Shown here: in pieces, positions 17,259 through 26,272 of the stretch
How the letters are laid out: the number at the start of each line of letters is the position of its first letter
How positions within the stretch are numbered: the stretch's first letter is position 1
Source of the DNA: Bacteroidota bacterium
Lineage (GTDB): Bacteria > Bacteroidota > Bacteroidia > UKL13-3
Reading direction: 5' to 3'
Assembly: GCA_027488905.1 (NCBI GenBank)
Contig: JAIYAT010000035.1
Location: 1-64,000, forward strand
Length of the DNA stretch: 64,000 bases
Program-made: the position numbers and the translations under genes
The notes under the pieces: model-generated
What the model was told of the DNA's origin: nothing
The model's input: only the letters and a program-made list of their open reading frames with translations
Databases searched by the model: none

Positions 17259-17666
17259 TTAGCGTGTCATGGTGATAGTAGAAGTATTTCCAGCGTCGGA
17301 CATCCTTAACACTAGTGTGTTCGCATCCAAAGTTACAATACTCCAAGTTTCTCCCTCCAAGATTAATTGTGTTTCGCTAGCTGCAAATGCCCAAGTAAAT
17401 TGCTCTGTTTGCTGCTCAGCAGGGTCGCACTTTACGGTTCCAACATTAATTACACCTGTACCTCCTGCATTAAATTTAAAAGTATCATCTTTTAAACAAT
17501 CCTCTAATTCGTCTACAGGCACATCATCTATAGGATCATAAATGAATGATTTTGGTTTCCAAGCTGAAGAGGTAAGTAAATCCGTTTTAGATTTTTTTTC
17601 TTCCTTCTTACAAGCAGATACAGTTAAAAACGCAAATGCAATAAGAATTAATGTGATTTTTTTCAT
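17259..17666 (-). CDS. Lipocalin-like lipoprotein, paralogue 2
   Basis: 135 residues with a signal peptide ending in the lipobox VSAC, then KKEEKKSKTD. The core pattern is the same as the neighbour 64 bp downstream: LLTSSAWKPKS, CLKDDTFKFNAGG, KCDPAEQQTEQFTWAFAASE, and a LDANTLVLR strand. The pair probably arose by tandem duplication and may be co-transcribed. Function unknown. Confidence 0.75.
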   Translation of the reverse strand: MKKITLILIAFAFLTVSACKKEEKKSKTDLLTSSAWKPKSFIYDPIDDVPVDELEDCLKDDTFKFNAGGTGVINVGTVKCDPAEQQTEQFTWAFAASETQLILEGETWSIVTLDANTLVLRMSDAGNTSTITMTR

Positions 17667-17978
17667 TGGAGTTTAAATTAAGGTTTAAGGATAGTTTGTT
17701 TTTTTAGTAAAACAACAATAATAATTTTGAGGTAAAAATCTCATTAAAAATTGTTTTAGCTCACTATTAACCAATCTAATATTATTAAATAAAGTTATAT
17801 GTAAACAAAGGATAAGTGCAGCTATTTTTGAATTCTTACGGCTAATTATAATTCACCTAGTTAGCATTAGTCAAATAATATCTAGTACGAGGGTCTAATT
17901 CCAAATATTAATTATTCTTTAAAATTATTTGACTATCATTAGGATAAGGGAAATTTCTGTAATTTGCGAATTAACCCC
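17667..17978. promoter_or_regulatory. AT-rich divergent intergenic region
   Basis: 312 bp between the lipoprotein pair (minus strand) and the giant PKD gene (plus strand). It is very AT-rich with no convincing reading frame. A TAATTTG box at 17960-17966 is close to the -7 consensus and sits 12 bases before the downstream ATG. No other structured element was seen. Confidence 0.4.
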
Positions 17979-20900
17979 ATGAAGCAATTATTTTACATCA
18001 AATTTGCCTTTCTTTTTATTAGCAATTTTGCTGTATCTTTCGTTCATGCGCAAGTAATAGCCAACTTTTCCGCCAATAAACTCTCAGGTTGCGTTCCTTT
18101 ACAAGTTGTATTTACTAACCTTTCAACGGGTAATCCAACCAATTATTTATGGGACTTTGGCAATAGCAACAATTCTACACTAACCAACCCTTCTGCAAAT
18201 TATGTGGTTGCAGGAACCTATACAGTTTCCTTAACAGTTTCAAACGGATTGGGTTCAAACACAAAAACCATAACCAATTACATTACTGTTTACCCCTTGC
18301 CAATTGTAAATTTTGATGCCGTTAAACGAATAGGTTGCACACCTTTTAACGTTCAATTTAGAGATTCGAGTAATTCAACTCCTTACCCTATTACCAAATG
18401 GTCTTGGGATTTTGGTAATGGAAGTATTTCTACCCTTAGGCATCCTGTAAATACTTATACTTTGGCAGGTTTATATAAGGTGAGTTTGCAAGCCACAGAT
18501 TTGAATGGTTGCAGTAATACCCAAATTAAAAATAATTACATCCAAGCAGTTACAGCCCCCTTAGCAGACTTTTCAGCCAGTTCAAATTTTGCTTGTACTG
18601 TTCCATTTATACCAACCTTTACTTCGAGTGTTAATCCATCTGGAACTTATTCTTATTTATGGGACTTTGGAAATGGAGGAACTGGTGTTGGCGCTTCAAC
18701 AAACGGAACCTATAATCAAGAAGGTATTTTTACTGTCAAACTTAAAGTTAATTCACCCCAATGCACAGTGGAAGTTGTTAAACCAAGCTTTGTTAAGGTA
18801 TTTAAAATAACTCCAGACTTTCAAATTGCTGGTACACCAGATTTATGCGAACCAGGTAAGTTAATCATTAACAATACCACAACTTTTGATACAGTAGGAA
18901 TGGTTTACGACTGGAAACTAAATGGGATTTCGGTTGGAAACTTTAAAAATTTAACACTAAATGATCTCAAGGCTGGAACCTATTCTGTAAGTTTAACAGT
19001 ATCCATAGGAACATGCACCGCTACTACAGTCAAAAATGCATTTTTTACAGTATTGCCTAGTTCGAAAAGTAATTTTGATGCAGTGCGACGAAAGTATTGC
19101 AAGGTGCCAGAAACGGTTCAATTCAGAGATTCTAGTACCAATGCTGTTTCTTGGCTTTGGAATTTTGGTAATGGACAAACAAGTACTTCAAGGCATCCAA
19201 CTCACCAATATAATAACTTTGGAGACTATACAATAACACTAATTACAACTAGCAGTAATGGGTGCAAAGACACCATGGTGAGAGAAGATTATATTCAATT
19301 GCAAAAACCTCTCATTAAACCAAATGGTTCGCCCGACAAAGGTTGTATTCCTTTAAAAGTTGATTTTTCGGTTTCGGATACCAATAACATTGGACTAGGT
19401 AATTTTCAATGGACTTTATCTAATGGTAATGTTCCTGCAACAGGGGCAACTCCTAGTTATATTTACACCACTGTTGGAACTTATGTGGTTGATGTTACAG
19501 CAACCAATAGTGAAGGATGTATTGCAAAAGGAAAAGATACAATTAGGGCGGGAACACCAATTACTGTTGATTTTTCTAGTCCCAAAAAATTGTATTGTAG
19601 AAATGAGCTACCCGTTACCATGTCAGTCAATACCAATCCTAATGTGTCTCCTAATTCCTTTAATTGGGTAATTACAGATTCTCTCAGCAAACAAAATGGT
19701 AAAATATTAGATTTTAGAGATACAGGCTGGAAACACATGACTATTGCTGTAGATTATTTAGGTTGTGTAACTACTTTGCACAAAGACAGTGTATTAAGAG
19801 TGGTTGGACCAGAGGCTGATTTTGAAGCGCAGTTTAACAGTTGCAGTAAATCTGTTGTAACTTTCAGAAATAGAAGCTTACCATCCTATAACAAGTTTAT
19901 TTGGGAATTTGGCAATGGCAAAAAAGATAGCAGCTCCTTAAATCCTACTCATATTTTTGATTCTGCAGGAACCTATTCAGTAAAACTCACTATGATTGAT
20001 ACATTGTTGGGTTGTACATCCAGTTATAGCAGAATAGTCATAGTCCCAAAAGATTTTACGCCTTCTTTTAGGATTGAACCAAAAACAGGTTGTGCGCCAT
20101 TTTCTGCCACTATAACAAACACAAGTGTTCCTTTCTCAGAAGTGGTCTCAAGTCAATTTGTTGTGGGTTCACAATTGTTAACTGGTAATGTTGTAAATGC
20201 CTTAATTGGTAACCCTGGAAAGTATTCGGTAACCATGCTCATCACAGATAAAAAAGGTTGCACACATACCCTTACCAAAACAGATTCAATTCAAGCTTAT
20301 GGTGCTTCGGTTATTCCAATTATTGAACCCATGTTTGGTTGCTCGCCTATGTTGGTTAATGTAAAAGATTCTAGTAAATTAGAAGGAATAGCCATGCGAA
20401 GGATTTGGTATTGGGGCAATGGTGATTCTACTGTTTACACACACAATGATTCTATCTATTCAAGGAATCTTTATGTTAAGGGACCAGTTATTCAAAATGA
20501 TGGTTATACCATTAAATTAGTTATAGAAGATAATTTTGGTTGCAGGCATTTTACCACAAGAAAATTATTCATCGCTAAGCCTACACCATCATTTGTTACC
20601 AAGCAAATTAAAACTTGTAATTTAGATTCATTTATTTTCACCCCACCTGCAGATAATCTTTTAGGTTTGACCCCACTGAAGTTTCAGTGGACGATTTTTG
20701 GAAACACGCAACAAACCAAAATTGGACGCACACTTTTATTTGGCGACACTTTATTGCCAGTTCAACTTAAAATTACAGATGTTTATGGATGTTCTGATAG
20801 CATAGAAATTCCTGTAAAGGTTTTAACTGGCCCACCTAAACCAGATTTTGATGCTACTCCCAAAATAATCAATTGTCCTGGTCCTCCAGTTTATTTTATG

Positions 20901-22988
20901 GATTTCTCTACACCAGGTTCTTCTCCAATTGCCAAGTGGCGTTGGGAGTTTGGAGATGGTGGCATTTCAGATTTACCTGAACCAAGTCGAATTTATTTGT
21001 TGCCTGGATCTTATTCCGTAAAACTAACTTTAACAGATTCCTTAGGCTGCATTGGTGAGAAAACCATTCCAGATTTAGTAGTTATTGGTGGTCCTAAAAC
21101 TGTTTATAGTATTACACCTAAAGTTGGTTGTGCGCCATTAGAAGTGAGCTTTACTGCTTCAGGAACAAATGTTGCAAAGTATGAATGGGATTTGGCAGAT
21201 GGCACAAAAGATACTTTTCCAAATTTAAAATATACATATACCCGCGCTGGCATTTATGTACCTAATTTATCTTTGGTTGATTCGTCTGGCTGCAAAGTTG
21301 GAATGCCTCCTAAAGATACTTTACAGGTATTTGCTAATCCAATAGTTGATTTTTCAGTAAGCAAGCGCGTGAATTGTTTAGGAAATGAAGTTAAGCTAAG
21401 AAGTTTGGTTCAACCCGATACTGGCATAGTATTATATGCCTGGATGCTTGACAATACCAGCATTATTGGAAAAGGGCCACATGATTATTTCTGCAATCGC
21501 GTAGGAAATATTCCAGTTTCTCTTTTGGCTATTGATAACAAGGGATGCAGCGGATTTAAGACAGACTCATTTGCTATTTTGGTATTTAAAGATTCCATTC
21601 CACCACCTAGACCTGCGGCCTACCGAGCTACTGTAAATACGGATGAAGTTGTTCAGTTTGACCTTAAGCCTACTCAGGTTCCAGATTTAGATTATTATGA
21701 AGTTTGGTACAATTATATCTCAGGTTCGCCTACTCAAATGCGCAGTGTAAACAATCCAAATGATACTATTCAATTGTTTAATAACTTGAACACCTTACAG
21801 TATACCTACTCTTATCAATTGAAAGCAGTGGATGCTTGTAAAAACATATCTGAGGCAAGCAATACACACACATCTATAGAACTTAAAGCAAAGGGTCTGG
21901 TAAATTCAGTTGCATTACAATGGACACCTTATCAGGGTTGGGACAGCGTTTGGAACTATAGCATTTTCAAGTTGAATGAACAAAATGGCGTATTTGAAAA
22001 GATTGGTTCAACCCTAGGAAATACTAACACTTTTATAGACACTCAGGTGTTTTGTCACAAGGTGATTCGTTATAAGGTTCGTGGTGAGTTTGATAAGGTA
22101 ATTAGTTGGAGCGATTCTGCCGCAGCCATTCCTTTGTTTGAACCTAACACCCCGCAAACACGTGCAGTAAGAGCCACCGTGAGAAACAACAATTCAATAT
22201 TGGTGCAGTGGTGGAAACGCAAACACAATTATAATTTTGAATACCAATTAACCCGCACTTCTAACGATCCAATTCAAACCAATAAAGTCTTTTGGATTAG
22301 CAATAAGGACAGTTTTTACATAGATAAAGCAGTGGATGTTCAAAGGTTCTCCTACGCCTATGTAATCCGTTTGAAAGATGAGTGCGGCGGTCTGGGCGAA
22401 CCAAGTAATTTAGCTCAAAACATTGTGCTTAATCTTAAGGTTGAGAAAAATGATAAGTTAAGTGAAAACCCCGTATTGAGTTGGGCTCCTTACCAAGAAT
22501 GGGCTTCTGGCGTTGAGCGGTATGAATTGTATTTTATAAATGATAGTCTTGGTGCCGATCAACTGATTGCCACACGTTTTCCTACAGATAGTTTGCAAGC
22601 CATTCATGATTACATAAATTTCGACCAAGATGATTACTGCTATTATGTAAAAGCTTACCAAAAAGACAGCAATTGGGTGGAGAGTTATTCTAACTTGAAT
22701 TGCATGGATACCGAACCACGTTTGTTTGCACCCAATGCTTTTACTGTGAACTATGATAACTTAAATGAGAATTTTACTGTATCAGGAGTGTTTGTAAAAG
22801 AATTTGAACTAGACATTTTCGATAGATGGGGCAATTTAATGTTTCATTCCACTGATATAAACCAAGGCTGGGATGGTAAATTTGAAGGGCAAGATGCAAA
22901 AAGTGATGTCTATGTTTTTATTGCGAAAGCTTGGGGGAGAAAAGGAAAGTTTGCCAGTTTAAAAGGCAATGTAACCTTGCTCAGGTAA
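17979..22988 (+). CDS. Giant PKD-repeat secreted protein with type B T9SS sorting domain
   Basis: 1669 residues from the ATG at 17979. A TTG five codons upstream would also be in frame but overlaps the likely promoter. A signal peptide (MKQLFYIKFAFLFISN ... VHAQ) is followed by about a dozen PKD-type domains from residue ~26, recognisable by repeated WDFGNG/WEFGDG, NPSANY or HPTHQY, and GTYTVSLTV strands. Fibronectin-like modules lie at about 1207-1570. A CHU_C sorting domain runs from ~1581 (LFAPNAF ... GWDGKFEGQ ... GNVTLLR). It is predicted to be exported by the T9SS and displayed at the surface for adhesion or matrix formation. It is flanked on both sides by related lipoproteins. Confidence 0.88.
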   Translation: MKQLFYIKFAFLFISNFAVSFVHAQVIANFSANKLSGCVPLQVVFTNLSTGNPTNYLWDFGNSNNSTLTNPSANYVVAGTYTVSLTVSNGLGSNTKTITNYITVYPLPIVNFDAVKRIGCTPFNVQFRDSSNSTPYPITKWSWDFGNGSISTLRHPVNTYTLAGLYKVSLQATDLNGCSNTQIKNNYIQAVTAPLADFSASSNFACTVPFIPTFTSSVNPSGTYSYLWDFGNGGTGVGASTNGTYNQEGIFTVKLKVNSPQCTVEVVKPSFVKVFKITPDFQIAGTPDLCEPGKLIINNTTTFDTVGMVYDWKLNGISVGNFKNLTLNDLKAGTYSVSLTVSIGTCTATTVKNAFFTVLPSSKSNFDAVRRKYCKVPETVQFRDSSTNAVSWLWNFGNGQTSTSRHPTHQYNNFGDYTITLITTSSNGCKDTMVREDYIQLQKPLIKPNGSPDKGCIPLKVDFSVSDTNNIGLGNFQWTLSNGNVPATGATPSYIYTTVGTYVVDVTATNSEGCIAKGKDTIRAGTPITVDFSSPKKLYCRNELPVTMSVNTNPNVSPNSFNWVITDSLSKQNGKILDFRDTGWKHMTIAVDYLGCVTTLHKDSVLRVVGPEADFEAQFNSCSKSVVTFRNRSLPSYNKFIWEFGNGKKDSSSLNPTHIFDSAGTYSVKLTMIDTLLGCTSSYSRIVIVPKDFTPSFRIEPKTGCAPFSATITNTSVPFSEVVSSQFVVGSQLLTGNVVNALIGNPGKYSVTMLITDKKGCTHTLTKTDSIQAYGASVIPIIEPMFGCSPMLVNVKDSSKLEGIAMRRIWYWGNGDSTVYTHNDSIYSRNLYVKGPVIQNDGYTIKLVIEDNFGCRHFTTRKLFIAKPTPSFVTKQIKTCNLDSFIFTPPADNLLGLTPLKFQWTIFGNTQQTKIGRTLLFGDTLLPVQLKITDVYGCSDSIEIPVKVLTGPPKPDFDATPKIINCPGPPVYFMDFSTPGSSPIAKWRWEFGDGGISDLPEPSRIYLLPGSYSVKLTLTDSLGCIGEKTIPDLVVIGGPKTVYSITPKVGCAPLEVSFTASGTNVAKYEWDLADGTKDTFPNLKYTYTRAGIYVPNLSLVDSSGCKVGMPPKDTLQVFANPIVDFSVSKRVNCLGNEVKLRSLVQPDTGIVLYAWMLDNTSIIGKGPHDYFCNRVGNIPVSLLAIDNKGCSGFKTDSFAILVFKDSIPPPRPAAYRATVNTDEVVQFDLKPTQVPDLDYYEVWYNYISGSPTQMRSVNNPNDTIQLFNNLNTLQYTYSYQLKAVDACKNISEASNTHTSIELKAKGLVNSVALQWTPYQGWDSVWNYSIFKLNEQNGVFEKIGSTLGNTNTFIDTQVFCHKVIRYKVRGEFDKVISWSDSAAAIPLFEPNTPQTRAVRATVRNNNSILVQWWKRKHNYNFEYQLTRTSNDPIQTNKVFWISNKDSFYIDKAVDVQRFSYAYVIRLKDECGGLGEPSNLAQNIVLNLKVEKNDKLSENPVLSWAPYQEWASGVERYELYFINDSLGADQLIATRFPTDSLQAIHDYINFDQDDYCYYVKAYQKDSNWVESYSNLNCMDTEPRLFAPNAFTVNYDNLNENFTVSGVFVKEFELDIFDRWGNLMFHSTDINQGWDGKFEGQDAKSDVYVFIAKAWGRKGKFASLKGNVTLLR

Positions 22989-23005
22989 GCAAATTAACTA
23001 AAGTT

Positions 23006-23476
23006 TTAATGCGTCATATTTAGGGTAACCTTATAGGATTGCCCACTTATGCCACCAAAAATTTCTGAACCATCTACCACCTTTGTTAAAATAAGGTTAT
23101 TGGCATCTAACTTACTTAAATCGTAGGGTAATTTATCAAAAACAAGCTTTGATTCTGTGGCATCAAATGCCCAAATAAATTCATCTATTTGCGGATTTGA
23201 GGGGTCACACTTTGTTGGTCCTTCATCGGTAAATGCGGTTCCATTGGGGCTAAATTTTTGAAAGTCATCTTTTTCACATTCTGGCAGGGTTGCATAAAAA
23301 TCTGTAACGGTGGTATTGCCAATTTTAACTCCTGGATTAATGTTAAAAACCTTTAAATACCATTGGCCACTGCACAAAAATTCTGTTTTACTCTTTTGAG
23401 GTTCTTTATTTTCATCCTTTTTACAGGCGTTTATGAACAAATAAAAACATGCCGCTATTAAAATTATATTCTTCAT
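23006..23476 (-). CDS. Lipocalin-like lipoprotein, paralogue 3
   Basis: 156 residues. A lipobox cysteine is in LFINACKKDENKEPQKS. The core repeats the family pattern: KTEFLCSGQWYLK, CEKDDFQKFSPNG, KCDPSNPQIDEFIWAFDATESKL, LDANNLIL. It is longer than the two copies on the other side of the giant PKD gene because of an insertion after the first strand. It converges on that gene and lies 14 bp downstream of mpl. Confidence 0.75.
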   Translation of the reverse strand: MKNIILIAACFYLFINACKKDENKEPQKSKTEFLCSGQWYLKVFNINPGVKIGNTTVTDFYATLPECEKDDFQKFSPNGTAFTDEGPTKCDPSNPQIDEFIWAFDATESKLVFDKLPYDLSKLDANNLILTKVVDGSEIFGGISGQSYKVTLNMTH

Positions 23477-23490
23477 ATCTTATTTGAACG

Positions 23491-24828
23491 TTAAAAGTCT
23501 AATGACATACCATCAAAGGTTCCACTACTCATGAGTAGCAAATTTTCTCTGCCAGTATAGTGCTGCTTAATAAAATCATGCAACTCATTTTTATCTGTAA
23601 AAACCTGAACATTTTCGCCAAAGCCATTGGCAACTTCCTCTTTACTAAGCATAGGCATTTTCTTAACTTCTAAAGCATGTTTACTAAATAAAACTGCTCT
23701 TGTGTCGGCTTGAACTAAAGTGTTTTTATAATGAGGTAAAAAATCTTTATTTAAACTACTAAAGGTATGCAACTCATAAATGGCTATTAATTGACGTTCG
23801 GGATAAAGTTCTCTAACTGCGTTAACGGTTGCCTTTAACTTGGAAGGAGCATGTGCAAAATCCCTAATAATTAAACTGCTGTTTGTTTCCTTCAAAGTTT
23901 CAAGTCGTTTTGCAGTGCCTTTAAAACTAGCAATAGCCTCAAAAAATTGGCTTTGGTTCAAACCAACCTTTATACATGCATGAAAGGCAGCCATCATATT
24001 CTGAAGGTTATGGGTGCCAAAAAAATTGAGTGTTACGGAATTTCCTTCGGGTGTTTCAATTACAAATTTCCCATCTTCAACCTTAAAGCCTGGCGTGTTA
24101 TAGGGTATTTTTTCACAAGTGGTTTCGGTTTGAACCAAGAGTTTGTTCACCTCTGAATCTGCATTACAATAGATGATAGCGCCACTTGCAGGAATATCTT
24201 CTACAAACTTTTTAAACTGCAAAACATAATTCTCAAAGGTTGGAAACACATTGATATGGTCCCAAGCAATGCCAGTAATAATACCAATATCTGCTTGGTA
24301 TACATGAAACTTTGGCCTTAAATCTAAGGCTGAGGTTAGGTATTCATCACCTTCGAATACTGCAATTTTTGAGGTTTCTGAGAAACCTACCATAGTGTCA
24401 AATCCTTCTAATTGAGAGCCGACTAAATAATCAAATGCTACTTGATGATGGTTGAGCACATGCAAAATCATAGCTGTAGTAGTAGTTTTTCCATGGCTTC
24501 CACCAACTACAACCCTCAATTTATTTTTGGTTTGCTCGTACATAAACTCTGGAAAAGAGTAGATTTTTAGTCCGAGCTCCTTGGCCTTTAGCAATTCTGG
24601 ATTGTCTTTGCGAGCATGCATTCCCAAGATAATGGCATCCAATTCTGTTGTGATTAAATCTGTTTGCCAGCCCATTTCTGCGGGAAGTAAGCCGTGTTTT
24701 TGCAAGCGAGATTTTGCAGGCTCATATATTTCATCGTCAGTACCCGTAATGGTATGTCCTTTTTGTTTGAGCGCAATTGCCATGTTGTGCATTACCGCGC
24801 CACCTATTGAAATTAAATGTATTCTCAT
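23491..24828 (-). CDS. mpl: Mpl-type Mur ligase (UDP-MurNAc:tripeptide ligase)
   Basis: 445 residues from the ATG at 24828 (MRIHLISIGGAVMHNMA). An in-frame start eight codons upstream is less likely because family members begin at this point. The N-terminal Rossmann-like domain is followed by the Mur ATP-binding motif GSHGKTTT (110-117), then the central and C-terminal Mur ligase domains (GTHNLQNMMAA; RDFAHAPSKLKATV). Mpl recycles cell-wall peptide by joining L-Ala-D-Glu-mDAP to UDP-MurNAc. MurC is the alternative, but GG-AMHN in place of the MurC glycine loop favours Mpl. It contains two motif copies 172 bp apart. Confidence 0.85.
   Translation of the reverse strand: MRIHLISIGGAVMHNMAIALKQKGHTITGTDDEIYEPAKSRLQKHGLLPAEMGWQTDLITTELDAIILGMHARKDNPELLKAKELGLKIYSFPEFMYEQTKNKLRVVVGGSHGKTTTTAMILHVLNHHQVAFDYLVGSQLEGFDTMVGFSETSKIAVFEGDEYLTSALDLRPKFHVYQADIGIITGIAWDHINVFPTFENYVLQFKKFVEDIPASGAIIYCNADSEVNKLLVQTETTCEKIPYNTPGFKVEDGKFVIETPEGNSVTLNFFGTHNLQNMMAAFHACIKVGLNQSQFFEAIASFKGTAKRLETLKETNSSLIIRDFAHAPSKLKATVNAVRELYPERQLIAIYELHTFSSLNKDFLPHYKNTLVQADTRAVLFSKHALEVKKMPMLSKEEVANGFGENVQVFTDKNELHDFIKQHYTGRENLLLMSSGTFDGMSLDF
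23955..23964 (-). repeat. GGTTTGAACC motif copy 5
   Basis: Exact 10-mer, flanked as TTTGGTTCAAACCAAC on the plus strand. Read in mpl as Val-Gly-Leu-Asn-Gln. Confidence 0.9.
24123..24138 (+). repeat. GGTTTGAACC motif copy 6
   Basis: Full extended form TTTCGGTTTGAACCAA (core 24127-24136). Read in mpl as Leu-Val-Gln-Thr-Glu, a frame different from copy 5 in the same gene. Confidence 0.9.
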
Positions 24829-24926
24829 GATTTTAGGTCGGCCAAAATACAAACAAAATGATTGTTTTAGTTTTGGAATTTTTATTTAGTTCAGTAAATC
24901 TGGTTTAGGATACGAAGTAGCTAAAC

Positions 24927-25322
24927 TTAGTTCAATCTAAAATCAACAGGCAAGGTATACTTAACATTTACGAGTTTGCCATTTTGCTTCCCAGGAATCC
25001 AAACAGGCATGCGTTTCAAAACACGAATGGTTTCATCTGCAAATTGTTGAGGCACTTTGTTAACCACTTCAATATTTTTAATTCTCCCTTTGGCATCCAC
25101 TACAAAAGTTGCAATTACTTTGGCTTCCACCTTTTGCTTGCGCATGTCTAAAGGATAACGAATGTTCTTGCCAAGGTATTTGTACAAGGCTTGCACACCA
25201 CCTGGAAACTCTGGCATTTGCTCTGCAAAAATGAGAATCTCTTTGTTGTTTTCGTCTCTTTCTTTTTGTGCGAAACCAACAATTGGTAAGGCAAACAAAA
25301 TCATTAAAAATAGTTTTTTCAT
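24927..25322 (-). CDS. Secreted TonB C-terminal-domain protein
   Basis: 131 residues: a signal peptide (MKKLFLMILFALPIVGFAQ) and then one TonB-C domain (PEFPGGVQALYKYLGKNIRYP ... VIATFVVDAKGRIKNIEVV ... VLKRMPVWIPGKQNGK). There is no transmembrane anchor or proline-rich spacer, so it is not an ordinary energy transducer and probably works as a free periplasmic binding module. The domain is paralogous to the C-terminus of the next gene upstream, 14 bp away, with which it is probably co-transcribed. Confidence 0.85.
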   Translation of the reverse strand: MKKLFLMILFALPIVGFAQKERDENNKEILIFAEQMPEFPGGVQALYKYLGKNIRYPLDMRKQKVEAKVIATFVVDAKGRIKNIEVVNKVPQQFADETIRVLKRMPVWIPGKQNGKLVNVKYTLPVDFRLN

Positions 25323-25336
25323 GGTCTTTTTTTATG

Positions 25337-26224
25337 TTAATCTAATTGAAACCTAATTGGTAGGGTAAAACTTACCCTTACTATTTCACCTTCCAATCTT
25401 CCTGGCGCCCAGTTGGGCATTTTATTTACAACCCTAAGTGCCTCATCTGTTAATTCTTGATTTGGGTTACTTAGTACTTTAATTTCTTCTAATTTGCCAG
25501 TCTTGTTTACCACAAACTGAAGTAAAACTTTTCCTTCAATTTCTAACTGTCTAGCCAAAGGAGGATACTTAATTGTTTCTCCTAAAAATTTGTATAATTC
25601 TTCTTCCCCTCCTGGAAACTTTGGCCTCTCAAACCTTGGGAAATAGGTGGTGTCTTTTCCTTCTTTTGTGAAGCATTTCGCTTCATCTACCTTACCATCA
25701 AGGTAGAATTCTCTTCTTTTGATTTTTCCGTCAGGATAATAGGTTAACGACTCACCAGTTTCAATTCCTTTTGCATAATTATCGGTCGCATATAAATATC
25801 CTGTTGAATCAAATTCTTTCCAAAGTCCTTTTTTGTTGCCTTGAAAAAATTCGCCTTCAAACCATTTTTGACCATTAGCATAATATTCCTCAAATAATCC
25901 TTCTGCCTTGTTTTCTTCGTATTTAACTTGGTATTTTAACTTCCCATTTTTATGGTAAGCCTTAAAAATACCAGTTTTTTGTGTGCCTTGTAAATCTTTA
26001 TAAGCCCCTTCCAAAAGCAATTGGCTAGTAGTTAAATCATAGTCTTTAACATTAATTGTATTTCCATGTTTGCGCACCCGAATGGTTTTAGCATCCTCCT
26101 TAAAACAGAGCAAACTATTTTCGTTATAATACAAAGTATCTACAATGAAATTTTCTTGCGCTAAGGTTTGGTTCAAACCGAAAACACAAAAAGAGATTAA
26201 TAAAATAAAGCAATAGATTTTCAT
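25337..26224 (-). CDS. MORN-repeat protein fused to a TonB C-terminal domain
   Basis: 295 residues with a signal peptide ending near ALAQ (FGLNQTLAQ). Residues ~85-185 carry MORN/YwqK-type repeats (FKAYHKNGKLKYQVKYEENKA, EEYYANGQKWFEGEF, WKEFDSTGYLYATDNY, LTYYPDGKIKRREFY). From ~198 a TonB-C domain follows (PKFPGGEEELYKFLGETIKYP ... FTLPIRFQLD). This arrangement recurs in Bacteroidota but its job is unknown; the TonB-C part may contact TonB-dependent receptors or peptidoglycan. It is divergent from the MBL-fold gene. Confidence 0.85.
   Translation of the reverse strand: MKIYCFILLISFCVFGLNQTLAQENFIVDTLYYNENSLLCFKEDAKTIRVRKHGNTINVKDYDLTTSQLLLEGAYKDLQGTQKTGIFKAYHKNGKLKYQVKYEENKAEGLFEEYYANGQKWFEGEFFQGNKKGLWKEFDSTGYLYATDNYAKGIETGESLTYYPDGKIKRREFYLDGKVDEAKCFTKEGKDTTYFPRFERPKFPGGEEELYKFLGETIKYPPLARQLEIEGKVLLQFVVNKTGKLEEIKVLSNPNQELTDEALRVVNKMPNWAPGRLEGEIVRVSFTLPIRFQLD
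26168..26183 (-). repeat. GGTTTGAACC motif copy 7
   Basis: Extended form (TTTCGGTTTGAACCAA on the minus strand; core 26170-26179), in the signal-peptide region of the MORN/TonB gene. Read as Phe-Gly-Leu-Asn-Gln. Confidence 0.9.
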
Positions 26225-26272
26225 TTTGATATAAAGTAATACAAATTAAAAAAAATATTGCAATTTCCCGCT

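Noticed and set aside
16790-17666. The two adjacent lipoprotein genes as one gene broken by a frameshift
   Set aside because: Each has its own signal peptide, lipobox and full core; they are tandem paralogues.
18055-22700. Repeats in the PKD genes as a CRISPR or DNA repeat array
   Set aside because: Similarity is at protein level (PKD strands) with divergent DNA and no constant repeat-spacer length.
24927-26224. The two TonB-C genes as fragments of a single tonB
   Set aside because: Each has its own signal peptide and a complete TonB-C domain.
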